A DNA stretch of 63,131 nucleotides from Blautia sp. (GTDB lineage: Bacteria; Bacillota; Clostridia; Lachnospirales; Lachnospiraceae). This document shows positions 27,547-36,208 of this stretch, piece after piece. A program made the translations under genes and the position numbers. The stretch lies in assembly GCA_022769545.1 (NCBI GenBank), contig JALEJS010000023.1:1-63131 (forward strand), given 5' to 3'. Under the pieces are notes generated by a model. The model saw only the letters and a program-made list of their open reading frames with translations. It did not search any database and was not told where the DNA came from. Positions within the stretch are counted from its first letter, which is position 1; the number at the start of each line of letters is the position of its first letter.

Positions 27547-28476
27547 TTAAAGCTCTTTTTTTCGAACAATATAATTAGGCATCTTCTTGGCTTCGTCCAG
27601 AACATGCATCAGATATTCGCCAATGATTCCGATTCCGAGAAGAATCAGCCCGTTATAGCCAAGGATCAGAAGAACGGTGGTGGTAAAGCCCTGTACCGAC
27701 ACACCGAACGCAAAGAAGCGTATCAGATAGTAGAGGGCCAGAATAATGCTCAGGAAAAAGCTGACGATACCGATATCGCGCACCACCAGAAGCGGAAATG
27801 CGGAGTTTGTGGTAATGTCATAAATCAGATCGTGGGCAAGATGGCGGAAGGTATAATTGCTGTGACCGAATTTCCGGGCATCGTGCTGTACATCCACATT
27901 GATGATCCGGTTGGATGTCTGCACCAGGAGATTTCCGATCTGAGGCAGATGGGTATCTGTGGAAAGAATCGCATCCACGATGAAACGACGCATCAGACGA
28001 AAGCTGGTGATTTCCAGATTCGGATCCTTGTGCAGCATTTTGGATGTGGCATACACGGAAATCCTGGTTCCGATGCGGCGGATCAGGTTGTGCTTCCGGC
28101 CGGCATAGCGGGCGATGATGACATCAACGTCCTCCCGTTCCTTCAGGGTGCCTATCATTTTCGGAAGTTCTTCCGGCGGATGCTGAAGGTCGTCATCCAT
28201 GGTGATGACAAAATCTCCGCTGGCATAGGAAAAGCCGCACAGAAGAGCCGGATGCTGTCCGAAATTCTTTGCGAGCTGAATGATTTTTACACGGGAATCC
28301 TTTTTATGTAACTTTTCCATGACGGAAAAGGAATTGTCGCGGGAACTGTCATCCACAAGAATCAGTTCGAACTCTTCGTGAATGGTGCTTTCAAACACGT
28401 TTTTTAACCGTTCATATAATTCCTCCAGTGTGTGTTCGGAATTGTAAACCGGAACGACTACGGAATATAAACTCAT
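27547..28476 (-). CDS. GT2 polyprenyl-phosphate glycosyltransferase (ArnC/GtrB-like)
   Basis: The 309-residue enzyme should transfer a sugar to undecaprenyl phosphate. The GT-A domain starts at residue 6 (V-V-V-P-V-Y-N-S-E) with L-V-D-D-S-S-R-D-N-S and the metal-binding M-D-D-D-L-Q-H-P-P; two C-terminal membrane helices (about 230-250 and 265-290) complete the DPM1/ArnC/GtrB architecture. ATG 28476 is chosen because AGGAGG lies 9 nt upstream; an in-frame ATG at 28581 has none. It is the first gene of the minus-strand operon. With the two half-transporters downstream it resembles the arnC-arnE-arnF logic. Confidence 0.9.
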   Translation of the reverse strand: MSLYSVVVPVYNSEHTLEELYERLKNVFESTIHEEFELILVDDSSRDNSFSVMEKLHKKDSRVKIIQLAKNFGQHPALLCGFSYASGDFVITMDDDLQHPPEELPKMIGTLKEREDVDVIIARYAGRKHNLIRRIGTRISVYATSKMLHKDPNLEITSFRLMRRFIVDAILSTDTHLPQIGNLLVQTSNRIINVDVQHDARKFGHSNYTFRHLAHDLIYDITTNSAFPLLVVRDIGIVSFFLSIILALYYLIRFFAFGVSVQGFTTTVLLILGYNGLILLGIGIIGEYLMHVLDEAKKMPNYIVRKKEL

Positions 28477-28643
28477 GTATGATTTCCTCCTGTGTTGTGA
28501 AAATGCAGCTGCCGGCTGTGCAGCTGTAAATTTGCCTTCGGCAATGGAATTCCGGCATATGTATGCCGAAATACCTCGCAAAATTGTGGCATATGAACAG
28601 TTGCATTATAACATCTTTAAAAAATGGTGTAAACAGTTCATGA

Positions 28644-28701
28644 ATGACAAATCTGTAAATATATGATATAATCGTTACTGTTCACATGCCACTGTGAACA
28701 G
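28644..28701 (+). promoter_or_regulatory. Promoter of the polysaccharide operon with +1 palindrome
   Basis: ATGACA (28644-28649), a 17-nt spacer and an extended -10 TGATATAAT (TATAAT at 28667-28672) form a strong SigA promoter. Right at the expected start point is a perfect 9-bp inverted repeat (28678-28686 with 28693-28701, 6-nt loop). It could be a repressor operator or a 5' hairpin that protects the long mRNA. The same intergenic region holds a CGGCATA-TG-TATGCCG palindrome at 28553-28568, on the side of the divergent operon. Confidence 0.75.
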
Positions 28702-28759
28702 AGCGAATGAGAACTTTTAATCTGTCGAAAGACGGATTTTACAGGAAAAGAGGAGATAT

Positions 28760-29905
28760 ATGGAAAAAGAACAGAGGAAGATTCCTTTTAATAAGCCGGC
28801 TTTTACAGGAAAAGAGCTGGATTACATTAAAGATGCGGTGAATCGGGGAATGCTCTGCGGTGACGGGGAATACACAAAAAGATGTTCCGCCTGGATGAAA
28901 GAGCATTTTCATGTGAATCAGGCATTTCTGACCACCTCCTGTACCCATGCCCTGGAGATGGGAGCATATCTTTCAGAAATTCAGCCCGGCGATGAAGTGA
29001 TCATGCCGTCTTTTACGTTTGTTTCCACTGCGGATGCGTTTGTGCTTCGCGGCGCAAAAATTGTGTTTGTGGACATCCGGCCGGATACCATGAATATAGA
29101 CGAACAGCTGATTGAGGATGCGATCACCCCGAGGACCAAGGCAATCGTGCCGGTTCATTACGCAGGTGTGGCCTGTGAGATGGACACGATTATGGAAATA
29201 GCGAAACGGCATGATCTGAAGGTGGTGGAGGATGCGGCCCAGGGAGTCAATGCCTGGTACAAGGGGAAAGCGCTGGGAACCATCGGGGATTTCGGATGCT
29301 ACAGCTTTCATGAGACAAAGAATTATACGATGGGAGAGGGCGGAGCACTGGTATTTCAGGATCCCTCCTGCCAGGAGAGGGCGGAAATTCTCCGGGAAAA
29401 AGGCACCGACCGAAGTAAATTCTTCCGTGGTCAGGTGGACAAATACCGCTGGATGGATTACGGCTCTTCCTATCTGCCCAGTGAAATGAATGCGGCATAT
29501 CTGTATGCGCAGCTGGAGCAGTGCGATGAGATCAACCGCAAACGGCATCAGATATATGATTATTATCATGAAAATCTGAAAGAACTGGAAGACAGAGGCT
29601 ATATTACCAGGCCGTTTATTCCGGATTATGCAGAACACAATGCACATATGTATTATCTGAAGGTGGAGAATCTGGAGGTACGCACAAGACTGCTGTCCTA
29701 TATGAAGGAACAGGGAATTTACAGTGCCTTTCACTACATACCGCTCCACAGCTCTCCGGCAGGACAGAAATTCGGGCGATTCCATGGAGAAGACCGATTT
29801 ACCACCAGAGAAAGTGAGCGGCTGCTGCGTCTGCCCATGTTCTACAATCTGGATATGGAAGATGTGCGGCATATTACAGAGGTTCTTCTTAAATTTCCTT
29901 TCTGA
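28760..29905 (+). CDS. rffA: dTDP-4-amino-4,6-dideoxygalactose transaminase (WecE/RffA-like)
   Basis: The enzyme should convert dTDP-4-keto-6-deoxyglucose to dTDP-Fuc4N, a building block for surface glycans. The 381-residue protein starts I-P-F-N-K-P-A-F-T-G-K-E-L, has T-T-S-C-T-H-A-L-E in the phosphate loop, V-V-E-D-A-A-Q-G with the PLP Asp, and the PLP Lys in S-F-H-E-T-K-N-Y (about residue 186). These details match WecE better than PseC or ArnB. The start follows GAGGAG by several nt. It is the first gene of the polysaccharide operon. No rmlA/rmlB is in the window, so the dTDP-sugar precursor must come from elsewhere. Confidence 0.9.
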   Translation: MEKEQRKIPFNKPAFTGKELDYIKDAVNRGMLCGDGEYTKRCSAWMKEHFHVNQAFLTTSCTHALEMGAYLSEIQPGDEVIMPSFTFVSTADAFVLRGAKIVFVDIRPDTMNIDEQLIEDAITPRTKAIVPVHYAGVACEMDTIMEIAKRHDLKVVEDAAQGVNAWYKGKALGTIGDFGCYSFHETKNYTMGEGGALVFQDPSCQERAEILREKGTDRSKFFRGQVDKYRWMDYGSSYLPSEMNAAYLYAQLEQCDEINRKRHQIYDYYHENLKELEDRGYITRPFIPDYAEHNAHMYYLKVENLEVRTRLLSYMKEQGIYSAFHYIPLHSSPAGQKFGRFHGEDRFTTRESERLLRLPMFYNLDMEDVRHITEVLLKFPF

Positions 29906-29928
29906 GGCTCAGCAACCGGGAGAAAACT

Positions 29929-31236
29929 ATGAGAAATAAAATGAAAACAGAAATTCTGTCACTGCTTCTGACCGTGGTACTGCTTTTGACTGCGCAGACA
30001 ACGGTCTGGGGAGTGACGGTAAATAATGGAGTGATGGGGACTGTTGAGACGGACGCTGTGCCCGGATGGCCGCAGGCGCCGGAAACGATTTCGGAAACAG
30101 CAGTACTGATAGATGCGGACACAGGTGCTGTGCTTTACGACAAGGGAATGAATGATATTCGCTATCCGGCCAGCATTACCAAGCTCATGACACTGCTTCT
30201 GGCTGTGGAAAACTGCAGTATGGACGAACCGGTGACCTTTACCGCTACAGGCCTTGCCGGAATGCTGGAGGGAACCAACATCGGCCGTAAGGAAGGCGAG
30301 ATCATGACAATGGAAGCCTGTCTGTATGCCATGATCATCTGCTCTGCCAATGAGGTGGCGAAGCAGGTGGCCGAGCATGTGGCCGGCTCGGAGGCTGCGT
30401 TTGTGGATATGATGAACCGGCGGGCACAGGCCATCGGATGCCGGAATACGCATTTTGCAAATGCCAGCGGCATGCCGGATGAGAATCATTATTCCACTGC
30501 CTATGATTTCGCAAGAATCCTGAGAGAGGGACTGAACAATCCGCTGTTTGCCAGGATTGTGGGGACTCAGACTTATGAGGCGGCTGCCACAAATATGCGC
30601 AGTGCAGAGTCTTACCACACACATCTGCCGGTTCTTGCACAGGAATCACCCTGGTATTATGAGGGATGTATCGGCGGCAAAACCGGGTTTACGATGGCAG
30701 CGCTGAATACGGTGGCTGCTGCGGCGACGCGGGATGGAATGACTTATATTGCGGTAACGATGCGGGATACAGAGCTCAGTTTCAACTGTGCGGATCTTAC
30801 CGTGCTCTGGAACTACGGATTTGGCAGCTTTGAAAAAATTTCAGTGGGAAACGGCACCGCAGTGGTTCCGAAGGGAACGAAGGCATCGGATCTGACGATC
30901 GAACCGAAGGAGGTGGGAGGTCTGAAGGCAGAAGCCTACTATTATTCGGATCACTATGTGGGAAAGGGAATCGTGCCGGATCCGACGCCCACACCAGAGC
31001 CGACTGCCACACCACAGCCTGCTCCGGAAGAGGAACAGACTTCTTCCCGGCAGGAGACAGAAGCAGTCGGGGGAGCCCTGACAGAGAAAGGACAGCAGCC
31101 GGTGCATGGATTCTTGTCGTCCCTGTCGGAACTGTCCGATCTGGCGAAGCTTCTTCTGGCGATTATGGCAGGAATGACGGTGCTTCTGATCATCCTGATC
31201 ATCGCGTTGGTGGTGAAGGAAAGAAAACACAAATAA
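29929..31236 (+). CDS. D-alanyl-D-alanine carboxypeptidase (DacA/PBP5 family)
   Basis: The 435-residue protein trims the terminal D-Ala from peptidoglycan stems. It has a signal peptide, a peptidase S11 domain with S-I-T-K (catalytic Ser), S-A-N and K-T-G, a second beta domain, a Pro/Thr-rich linker (about residue 350) and a C-terminal membrane helix near residue 405 followed by Lys/Arg. All three active-site motifs are intact, in contrast to the paralogue at 51639-52850. It is cotranscribed with the glycan genes, which may coordinate wall maturation with glycan attachment. Confidence 0.94.
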   Translation: MRNKMKTEILSLLLTVVLLLTAQTTVWGVTVNNGVMGTVETDAVPGWPQAPETISETAVLIDADTGAVLYDKGMNDIRYPASITKLMTLLLAVENCSMDEPVTFTATGLAGMLEGTNIGRKEGEIMTMEACLYAMIICSANEVAKQVAEHVAGSEAAFVDMMNRRAQAIGCRNTHFANASGMPDENHYSTAYDFARILREGLNNPLFARIVGTQTYEAAATNMRSAESYHTHLPVLAQESPWYYEGCIGGKTGFTMAALNTVAAAATRDGMTYIAVTMRDTELSFNCADLTVLWNYGFGSFEKISVGNGTAVVPKGTKASDLTIEPKEVGGLKAEAYYYSDHYVGKGIVPDPTPTPEPTATPQPAPEEEQTSSRQETEAVGGALTEKGQQPVHGFLSSLSELSDLAKLLLAIMAGMTVLLIILIIALVVKERKHK

Positions 31237-31273
31237 GAAAAAAATCATAAACAGGGAAAAGAGGAAAACGATT

Positions 31274-31831
31274 ATGGGAAAGATTAAAGTGACATCCTGC
31301 GGGGATATTGACGGCCTGAAGGTGGTAGAGCCTACCGTATTTGGTGATTCCAGAGGATATTTTATGGAAACCTATAATTATAATGATTTTAAAGAGGCGG
31401 GAATTGACGTGACGTTTGTGCAGGACAATCAGTCCAGTTCCTCCCGCGGCGTGCTGCGCGGACTTCATTTTCAGATTCAGTATCCGCAGGACAAGCTGGT
31501 ACGTGTCGTCAGCGGAGAGGTATTTGATGTGGCAGTGGATCTCAGAGAGGGCTCCCCTACCTTCGGAAAGTGGTACGGTGTGATCCTTTCTGCAGAAAAT
31601 AAGAAACAGTTTTTCATTCCGAAGGGATTTGCGCATGGATTTGTGGTGCTTTCGGAGATGGCGGAATTTGTCTACAAATGTTCCGATTTCTATCATCCCA
31701 ATGATGAAGGCGGGCTGATGTGGAACGACCCGGATATCGGAGTGGAATGGCCGATTCCGGAGGGAATGAAGCTGATCCAGTCGGAAAAGGATCAGAAATG
31801 GGGAAGCTTCAGAGAATATTGCGGGAAATAA
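31274..31831 (+). CDS. rfbC: dTDP-4-dehydrorhamnose 3,5-epimerase
   Basis: RfbC/RmlC epimerises dTDP-4-keto-6-deoxyglucose on the way to dTDP-L-rhamnose. The 185-residue cupin has D-S-R-G-Y-F, the catalytic His in L-R-G-L-H-F-Q, the Asp in A-V-D-L-R, F-A-H-G-F, and the Tyr in C-S-D-F-Y-H-P. GAGGAAA precedes ATG 31274. The other rhamnose genes are absent from this window. Its presence, with rhamnosyltransferase-like GT2 genes downstream, suggests rhamnose in the glycan. Confidence 0.95.
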   Translation: MGKIKVTSCGDIDGLKVVEPTVFGDSRGYFMETYNYNDFKEAGIDVTFVQDNQSSSSRGVLRGLHFQIQYPQDKLVRVVSGEVFDVAVDLREGSPTFGKWYGVILSAENKKQFFIPKGFAHGFVVLSEMAEFVYKCSDFYHPNDEGGLMWNDPDIGVEWPIPEGMKLIQSEKDQKWGSFREYCGK

Positions 31832-31846
31832 ACAGGAGCGTAGAAA

Positions 31847-32653
31847 TTGAAAAAACAGGAATGGCTGCCAAAGGAGGTTTACCGAAACCGAAAGCTGGTG
31901 CTTTCTCTGGCAAAAAATGATTTTAAAACAAAATATGCGGGCTCTTATTTCGGGACGATCTGGGCATTCGTTCAGCCCATCGTCACGATCTGTGTGTACT
32001 GGTTTGTGTTTGGTCTTGCCCTGCGGGGAGGATCGGAACGGGAGGTTCCGTTTGTGCTGTGGCTGGTCGCCGGACTGGTGCCATGGTTCTTTCTTCAGGA
32101 AGGACTGATGGGAGGAACCAGTGCCATGCTGGAATATAATTATCTGGTAAAAAAGGTGGTATTCAATATCCGGGTTCTCCCGGTGGTAAAGCTGCTGTCT
32201 GCACTGATCGTCCATGGATTTTTTATCCTGATCATTGTTTTTCTGTATGCTGTTATGGGATATTTCCCCACACCGTACTATCTGCAGATGATTTATTACA
32301 GTTTTTGTCTTTTTATGCTCATTCTCGGTATGACTTATCTTACCAGCTCTGTGGTGGTATTTTTCAGAGATCTGGGACAGATCATCAATATCTGTCTGCA
32401 GGTAGGGATCTGGATGACCCCGATCATGTGGGATTTTGCGGATCTGGGAATTTCGGGAACGCTGAAGACAATTCTTCAGCTGAATCCCATGTTTTATATC
32501 GTACAGGGATATCGTGAATCCCTGATCAGCAGGGTGGGATTTTGGGAACACCCTGTTCTCACTTTATATTTCTGGGTCCTGACGGCTGTGATTTTTCTGT
32601 TTGGAACCAGGATGTTCCGGAAACTGCAGGTGCATTTTGCAGACGTACTCTGA
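31847..32653 (+). CDS. Polysaccharide ABC exporter permease (Wzm/TagG-like)
   Basis: The 268-residue ABC-2 type permease pairs with the following ATPase to export a lipid-linked polysaccharide. It has a cytoplasmic N-terminal helix (A-K-N-D-F-K-T-K-Y-A-G-S-Y-F-G) and six hydrophobic segments, and ends with the usual L-N-P-M-F-Y-I-V-Q-G-Y-R and F-R-K-L. TTG 31847 is chosen because AGGAG lies 8 nt upstream. It follows rfbC by 15 nt. Confidence 0.93.
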   Translation: MKKQEWLPKEVYRNRKLVLSLAKNDFKTKYAGSYFGTIWAFVQPIVTICVYWFVFGLALRGGSEREVPFVLWLVAGLVPWFFLQEGLMGGTSAMLEYNYLVKKVVFNIRVLPVVKLLSALIVHGFFILIIVFLYAVMGYFPTPYYLQMIYYSFCLFMLILGMTYLTSSVVVFFRDLGQIINICLQVGIWMTPIMWDFADLGISGTLKTILQLNPMFYIVQGYRESLISRVGFWEHPVLTLYFWVLTAVIFLFGTRMFRKLQVHFADVL

Positions 32654-32713
32654 CGGACATTTCTGTCTTATGGGCGCTGTCCGGGACTTTTACAGTAAGA
32701 AAGGCGAAGTAAG

Positions 32714-33973
32714 ATGAGTGACGTTGCGATTCAAGTAGATCATGTGACAAAAATTTACCGGCTTTATAACAAACCCACAGACCGGCTCCGGGAAACACTC
32801 GGACTGAAGGTTCCGGTGAAGGAGCATTATGCCCTGAATGACGTGAGCTTTCAGGTGAAAAAGGGAGAGACCGTTGGAATTATCGGGACGAACGGCTCCG
32901 GAAAATCCACGATTCTGAAGATCATTACCGGTGTGCTGAACCCCACCGGAGGAAATCTGCAGGTAGATGGAAGGATCTCCGCTCTTCTGGAGCTGGGGGC
33001 CGGCTTTAATATGGAATATACAGGCATTGAGAATGTGTATCTGAATGGTACCATGATGGGATTTTCCCGGGAGGAAATCGATGCAAAGCTGGACAGCATT
33101 CTGGAGTTTGCGGACATCGGGGATTTTGTTTACCAGCCGGTGAAATCCTATTCCAGCGGTATGTTTGTGCGTCTGGCATTTGCAGTGGCCATCAATATTG
33201 ATCCGGAAATTCTGATCGTGGATGAGGCACTGTCTGTGGGAGACGTATTTTTTCAGGCGAAATGCTACCGGAAATTTGATGAATTCAAGGAGCAGGGAAG
33301 GACCATCCTGTTTGTCAGCCACGATCTGGGAAGCATCTCCAGATACTGCGACAGAGTGATTCTGCTGAATCAGGGAGTGAAAATGGATGAGGGATCTCCG
33401 AAGGAGATGGTGGATCTGTATAAAAAGGTTCTGGTCCACCAGGAAAACCAGAAACCGGAGGGCGCTTCCAGGGCATCGGAGGAGAAAAAGGAAACCAGGT
33501 GGAAAAAGCCCTTTGAGGTGAATCCCAATGCCATTGAGTACGGGACAAAGGTTGCCCGGATACAGGATTATATCATTCTGGACAAGGATGGGCTGGAGAC
33601 AAATACCATTGAGAAATTTACGGATTTCACGATCAAGATGCGGGTGAAATTTTACGAGGATGTACAGGATCCCATCTATGCATTTACCGTGAAAAATCTG
33701 CAGGGCACGGAAATCACCGGAACGAATACCATGTTTGAAAAGATGGCAGTAAAGCCGCAGAAAAAGGGAAATGTTCAGGAGATTTCCTTTACGCAGAATA
33801 TGAATCTTCAGGGCGGAGAATATCTGCTGTCCCTGGGATGTACCGGATATCATGACGGAGATTTTGACGTGTATCACAGGCTGTACGATGTGTGCAGTAT
33901 TATCGTGGTGGCGGATAAAAATACCGTCGGATTTTATGACATGAATTCCCGTATAGAAGTCAGAGATGACTGA
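32714..33973 (+). CDS. Polysaccharide ABC exporter ATPase with Wzt-type C-terminal domain
   Basis: The 419-residue protein has a full ABC domain: Walker A G-T-N-G-S-G-K-S-T, signature Y-S-S-G-M, and Walker B I-L-I-V-D-E-A. It continues with about 150 residues predicted as a beta-sandwich (from about residue 275), like the carbohydrate-binding domain of E. coli O9a Wzt. In that system the domain recognises the methyl/phosphate cap at the end of the chain. TagH-like exporters lack this kind of domain. The next two genes encode a methyltransferase and a kinase-like protein, which fits a cap-recognising exporter. Confidence 0.92.
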   Translation: MSDVAIQVDHVTKIYRLYNKPTDRLRETLGLKVPVKEHYALNDVSFQVKKGETVGIIGTNGSGKSTILKIITGVLNPTGGNLQVDGRISALLELGAGFNMEYTGIENVYLNGTMMGFSREEIDAKLDSILEFADIGDFVYQPVKSYSSGMFVRLAFAVAINIDPEILIVDEALSVGDVFFQAKCYRKFDEFKEQGRTILFVSHDLGSISRYCDRVILLNQGVKMDEGSPKEMVDLYKKVLVHQENQKPEGASRASEEKKETRWKKPFEVNPNAIEYGTKVARIQDYIILDKDGLETNTIEKFTDFTIKMRVKFYEDVQDPIYAFTVKNLQGTEITGTNTMFEKMAVKPQKKGNVQEISFTQNMNLQGGEYLLSLGCTGYHDGDFDVYHRLYDVCSIIVVADKNTVGFYDMNSRIEVRDD

Positions 33974-33987
33974 GAAAGGAACGGATT

Positions 33988-34920
33988 ATGAGTAAGCTAA
34001 CAGGCAAGGTGACCCTGGATGATACCTACTATCCGGGGGAAGATCTTTACACAGACGGTGAGGTGGAGGATGAACTTCTGGAAATTGTGACAAATTATCC
34101 GGAAAGTGCGTATAATCAGGTGATTGCGCAGAAAAAAGACTGGGCAATTCTCTATCATCTTTCCCATATCCGGGGAAATATTGTGGAATGGCTGCCCATC
34201 ACCAAAGACGATACCGTGCTGGAAATCGGCTCCGGGTGCGGAGCCGTGACCGGAACGCTGAGCGATAAGGCGAAGAAAGTGGACTGTATCGAGCTTTCCA
34301 TGAAGCGTAGTCTGATCAATGCGAACCGGAACCGGGAGCGGGACAACATTACCATAAAGCTTGGGAATTTTCAGACGGTGGAAGAAAATCTTACGCAGCA
34401 GTATGACTGGATCACGCTGATCGGTGTGTTTGAGTACGCGCAGGGATATATTCAGTCTGATGCGCCGTATCATGATTTTCTGAAAAAGGCAGCATCTCAT
34501 CTCAGACCGGGCGGACATCTGGTGGTTGCCATCGAAAACCGGCTGGGACTGAAGTATTTTGCCGGATGTACGGAGGATCATACCGGAGGTCTGTTTGAGG
34601 GGATCGAGGGATATCGGAATACAAAAGGAATCCGGACCTTTTCCAGACCGGAGCTGGAAAAAATCATGGAGGAGACCGGTGTTTCGGAATATGAATTCTA
34701 CTATCCCTATCCGGATTACAAGCTTCCTCTGAGCATTTATTCGGACGCCTATCTCCCGAAGCTGGGGGAACTGCGTACCAATAAAAACAATTTTGACAGG
34801 AAACGTCTGCAGGTGTTTGACGAATCGCAGGCTTTTGACGGAATCATCGAGAGCGGGCTGTTTCCGCAGTTTTCGAATTCCTTTCTTGTAATCATGAAAT
34901 GGGGTGACAATGATGAATAA
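33988..34920 (+). CDS. SAM-dependent methyltransferase, possible chain-terminator subunit
   Basis: The 310-residue class I methyltransferase has motif I V-L-E-I-G-S-G-C-G-A-V near residue 72, an acidic loop I-E-L-S, and a post-motif V-A-I-E-N-R-L-G-L-K-Y-F. The start follows GAAAGGA. Its 3' end overlaps the kinase-like gene. In E. coli O8/O9a, WbdD fuses a methyltransferase and a kinase and caps the O-chain end so that Wzt exports it. Here the two activities appear as separate overlapping genes next to Wzt. The substrate is inferred from this context. Confidence 0.85.
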   Translation: MSKLTGKVTLDDTYYPGEDLYTDGEVEDELLEIVTNYPESAYNQVIAQKKDWAILYHLSHIRGNIVEWLPITKDDTVLEIGSGCGAVTGTLSDKAKKVDCIELSMKRSLINANRNRERDNITIKLGNFQTVEENLTQQYDWITLIGVFEYAQGYIQSDAPYHDFLKKAASHLRPGGHLVVAIENRLGLKYFAGCTEDHTGGLFEGIEGYRNTKGIRTFSRPELEKIMEETGVSEYEFYYPYPDYKLPLSIYSDAYLPKLGELRTNKNNFDRKRLQVFDESQAFDGIIESGLFPQFSNSFLVIMKWGDNDE

Positions 34921-36205
34921 GATTGTCTTTACCAAATATTCCAACGAGCGTGCAAAGGCATATGCCCTGCGTACCGATATCGTGGATGGCCCGGGAGGCC
35001 GTCTGGTGTGCAAGAAGGCCATGTACCCGCAGGGAATCTCCCATATCCGCAGTATTGCGCATTTTTATGAGGAACTGTCCCGGATCTACCGGAATACCGG
35101 GATTCGAATGAACCGGTGTGAGCAAAAGGAAGATGAGGTCAGACTGGAATACCTGGAAGGAGAAACGCTGGAAAATATCCTGGACGGATATCTTCTGGAG
35201 GAAAAGCATGACCTTCTGATCCATACCCTGTTTTCATATCTGGATGAGGTGAAAAAGGGCTTTACCCGGGAGAAGTTTGTGGTGACGGCGCAGTTTGAAG
35301 AAGTGTTTGGCCCGGTTTCTCTTCCGGAAGGACTGCTCTGTGCAGACACGGCGGATATTGATATGGTACTGAATAATGTGCTGGTGAATGATGGATGGAC
35401 ACTGATCGATTATGAATGGTCCTTTGACTTTCCGATTCCGTATCACTTCGTAGTATTCCGGATACTGAATTATTATCTGCATGGGAGCAGCACGCGTTCC
35501 TGTCTGATTCCGTATGATCTGATGGGAAAGGCCGGTCTGACGCAGGAGGAAGTGGAAGTGTACCGGCAGATGGAGGAACATTTTCAGAAGGTTTATGTCC
35601 TTACGGATCCGGAAGAGCAGCAGCGTCACGTTCCGGTCCGTTTTCTGTATGACGATATCACACCGGGAATTCTGGATGTGAGAGAGCTTGGCTTCCAGGC
35701 ACTTGACCGCAGAGGAATGCATCTGGTACAGCTTTACCAGGCTCCGGATATGGGGTTCTCAGAGGAAAAATCGGAAAAACGTTCTCCCGGAGAAACAGGG
35801 TGTTTTCAGGGAACCTTCCGGGCAGAGGAACAGACGCAGTATGTGCGGCTGGATCCTGCGTCTGCCTGCTGTGTGGTCCGTCATCTGAGCGTGATCTGGG
35901 GAACAGAGCTTTGTGTGATACAGACAAACGGTTACCGCATGGAGGATGGGGGATGGCTGTTTGTCAGCGAGGATCCGCAGATGCTTTTTGCCAGACCGGA
36001 AGGAGCAGACGCGCAGATACAGGTGCAGTTTTCCATCGAATATCTCACGGCAGAGGAAGCACTCCGGCAGGCAGAGATTGTCATGGGAGAACTGCAGAGA
36101 CAGAAAAATGAAATGAACATACAACTGGAAAACAGACAGCTTCAGATACAGCAGATGGAAAATACAAAGATCTGGAAGGCTTATCGGAAGCTGAAGAAAG
36201 GTTGA
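34910..36205 (+). CDS. Kinase-like protein with C-terminal coiled coil, possible WbdD-like kinase
   Basis: The 431-residue protein has an aminoglycoside-phosphotransferase/lipopolysaccharide-kinase-like core. The stretch A-D-I-D-M-V-L-N-N-V-L-V (about residues 147-158) keeps the catalytic Asp and the metal-binding Asn of the HxDxxxxN loop, though His is replaced by Asp; I-D-Y-E-W about 10 residues later is the DFG-like metal site. A beta-rich section follows (about 290-385, with R-L-D-P), then a heptad-like coiled coil (about 385-425). The order kinase, spacer, coil mirrors the C-terminal half of WbdD. ATG 34910 is chosen over GTG 34904 and ATG 34913 on spacing to GGGG. It overlaps the methyltransferase gene. 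Confidence 0.65.
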   Translation: MMNKIVFTKYSNERAKAYALRTDIVDGPGGRLVCKKAMYPQGISHIRSIAHFYEELSRIYRNTGIRMNRCEQKEDEVRLEYLEGETLENILDGYLLEEKHDLLIHTLFSYLDEVKKGFTREKFVVTAQFEEVFGPVSLPEGLLCADTADIDMVLNNVLVNDGWTLIDYEWSFDFPIPYHFVVFRILNYYLHGSSTRSCLIPYDLMGKAGLTQEEVEVYRQMEEHFQKVYVLTDPEEQQRHVPVRFLYDDITPGILDVRELGFQALDRRGMHLVQLYQAPDMGFSEEKSEKRSPGETGCFQGTFRAEEQTQYVRLDPASACCVVRHLSVIWGTELCVIQTNGYRMEDGGWLFVSEDPQMLFARPEGADAQIQVQFSIEYLTAEEALRQAEIVMGELQRQKNEMNIQLENRQLQIQQMENTKIWKAYRKLKKG

Positions 36206-36208
36206 GCA

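Noticed and set aside
32714..33973. TagH-type teichoic acid exporter ATPase
   Set aside because: The C-terminal extension resembles the Wzt glycan-binding domain rather than the TagH C-terminus.
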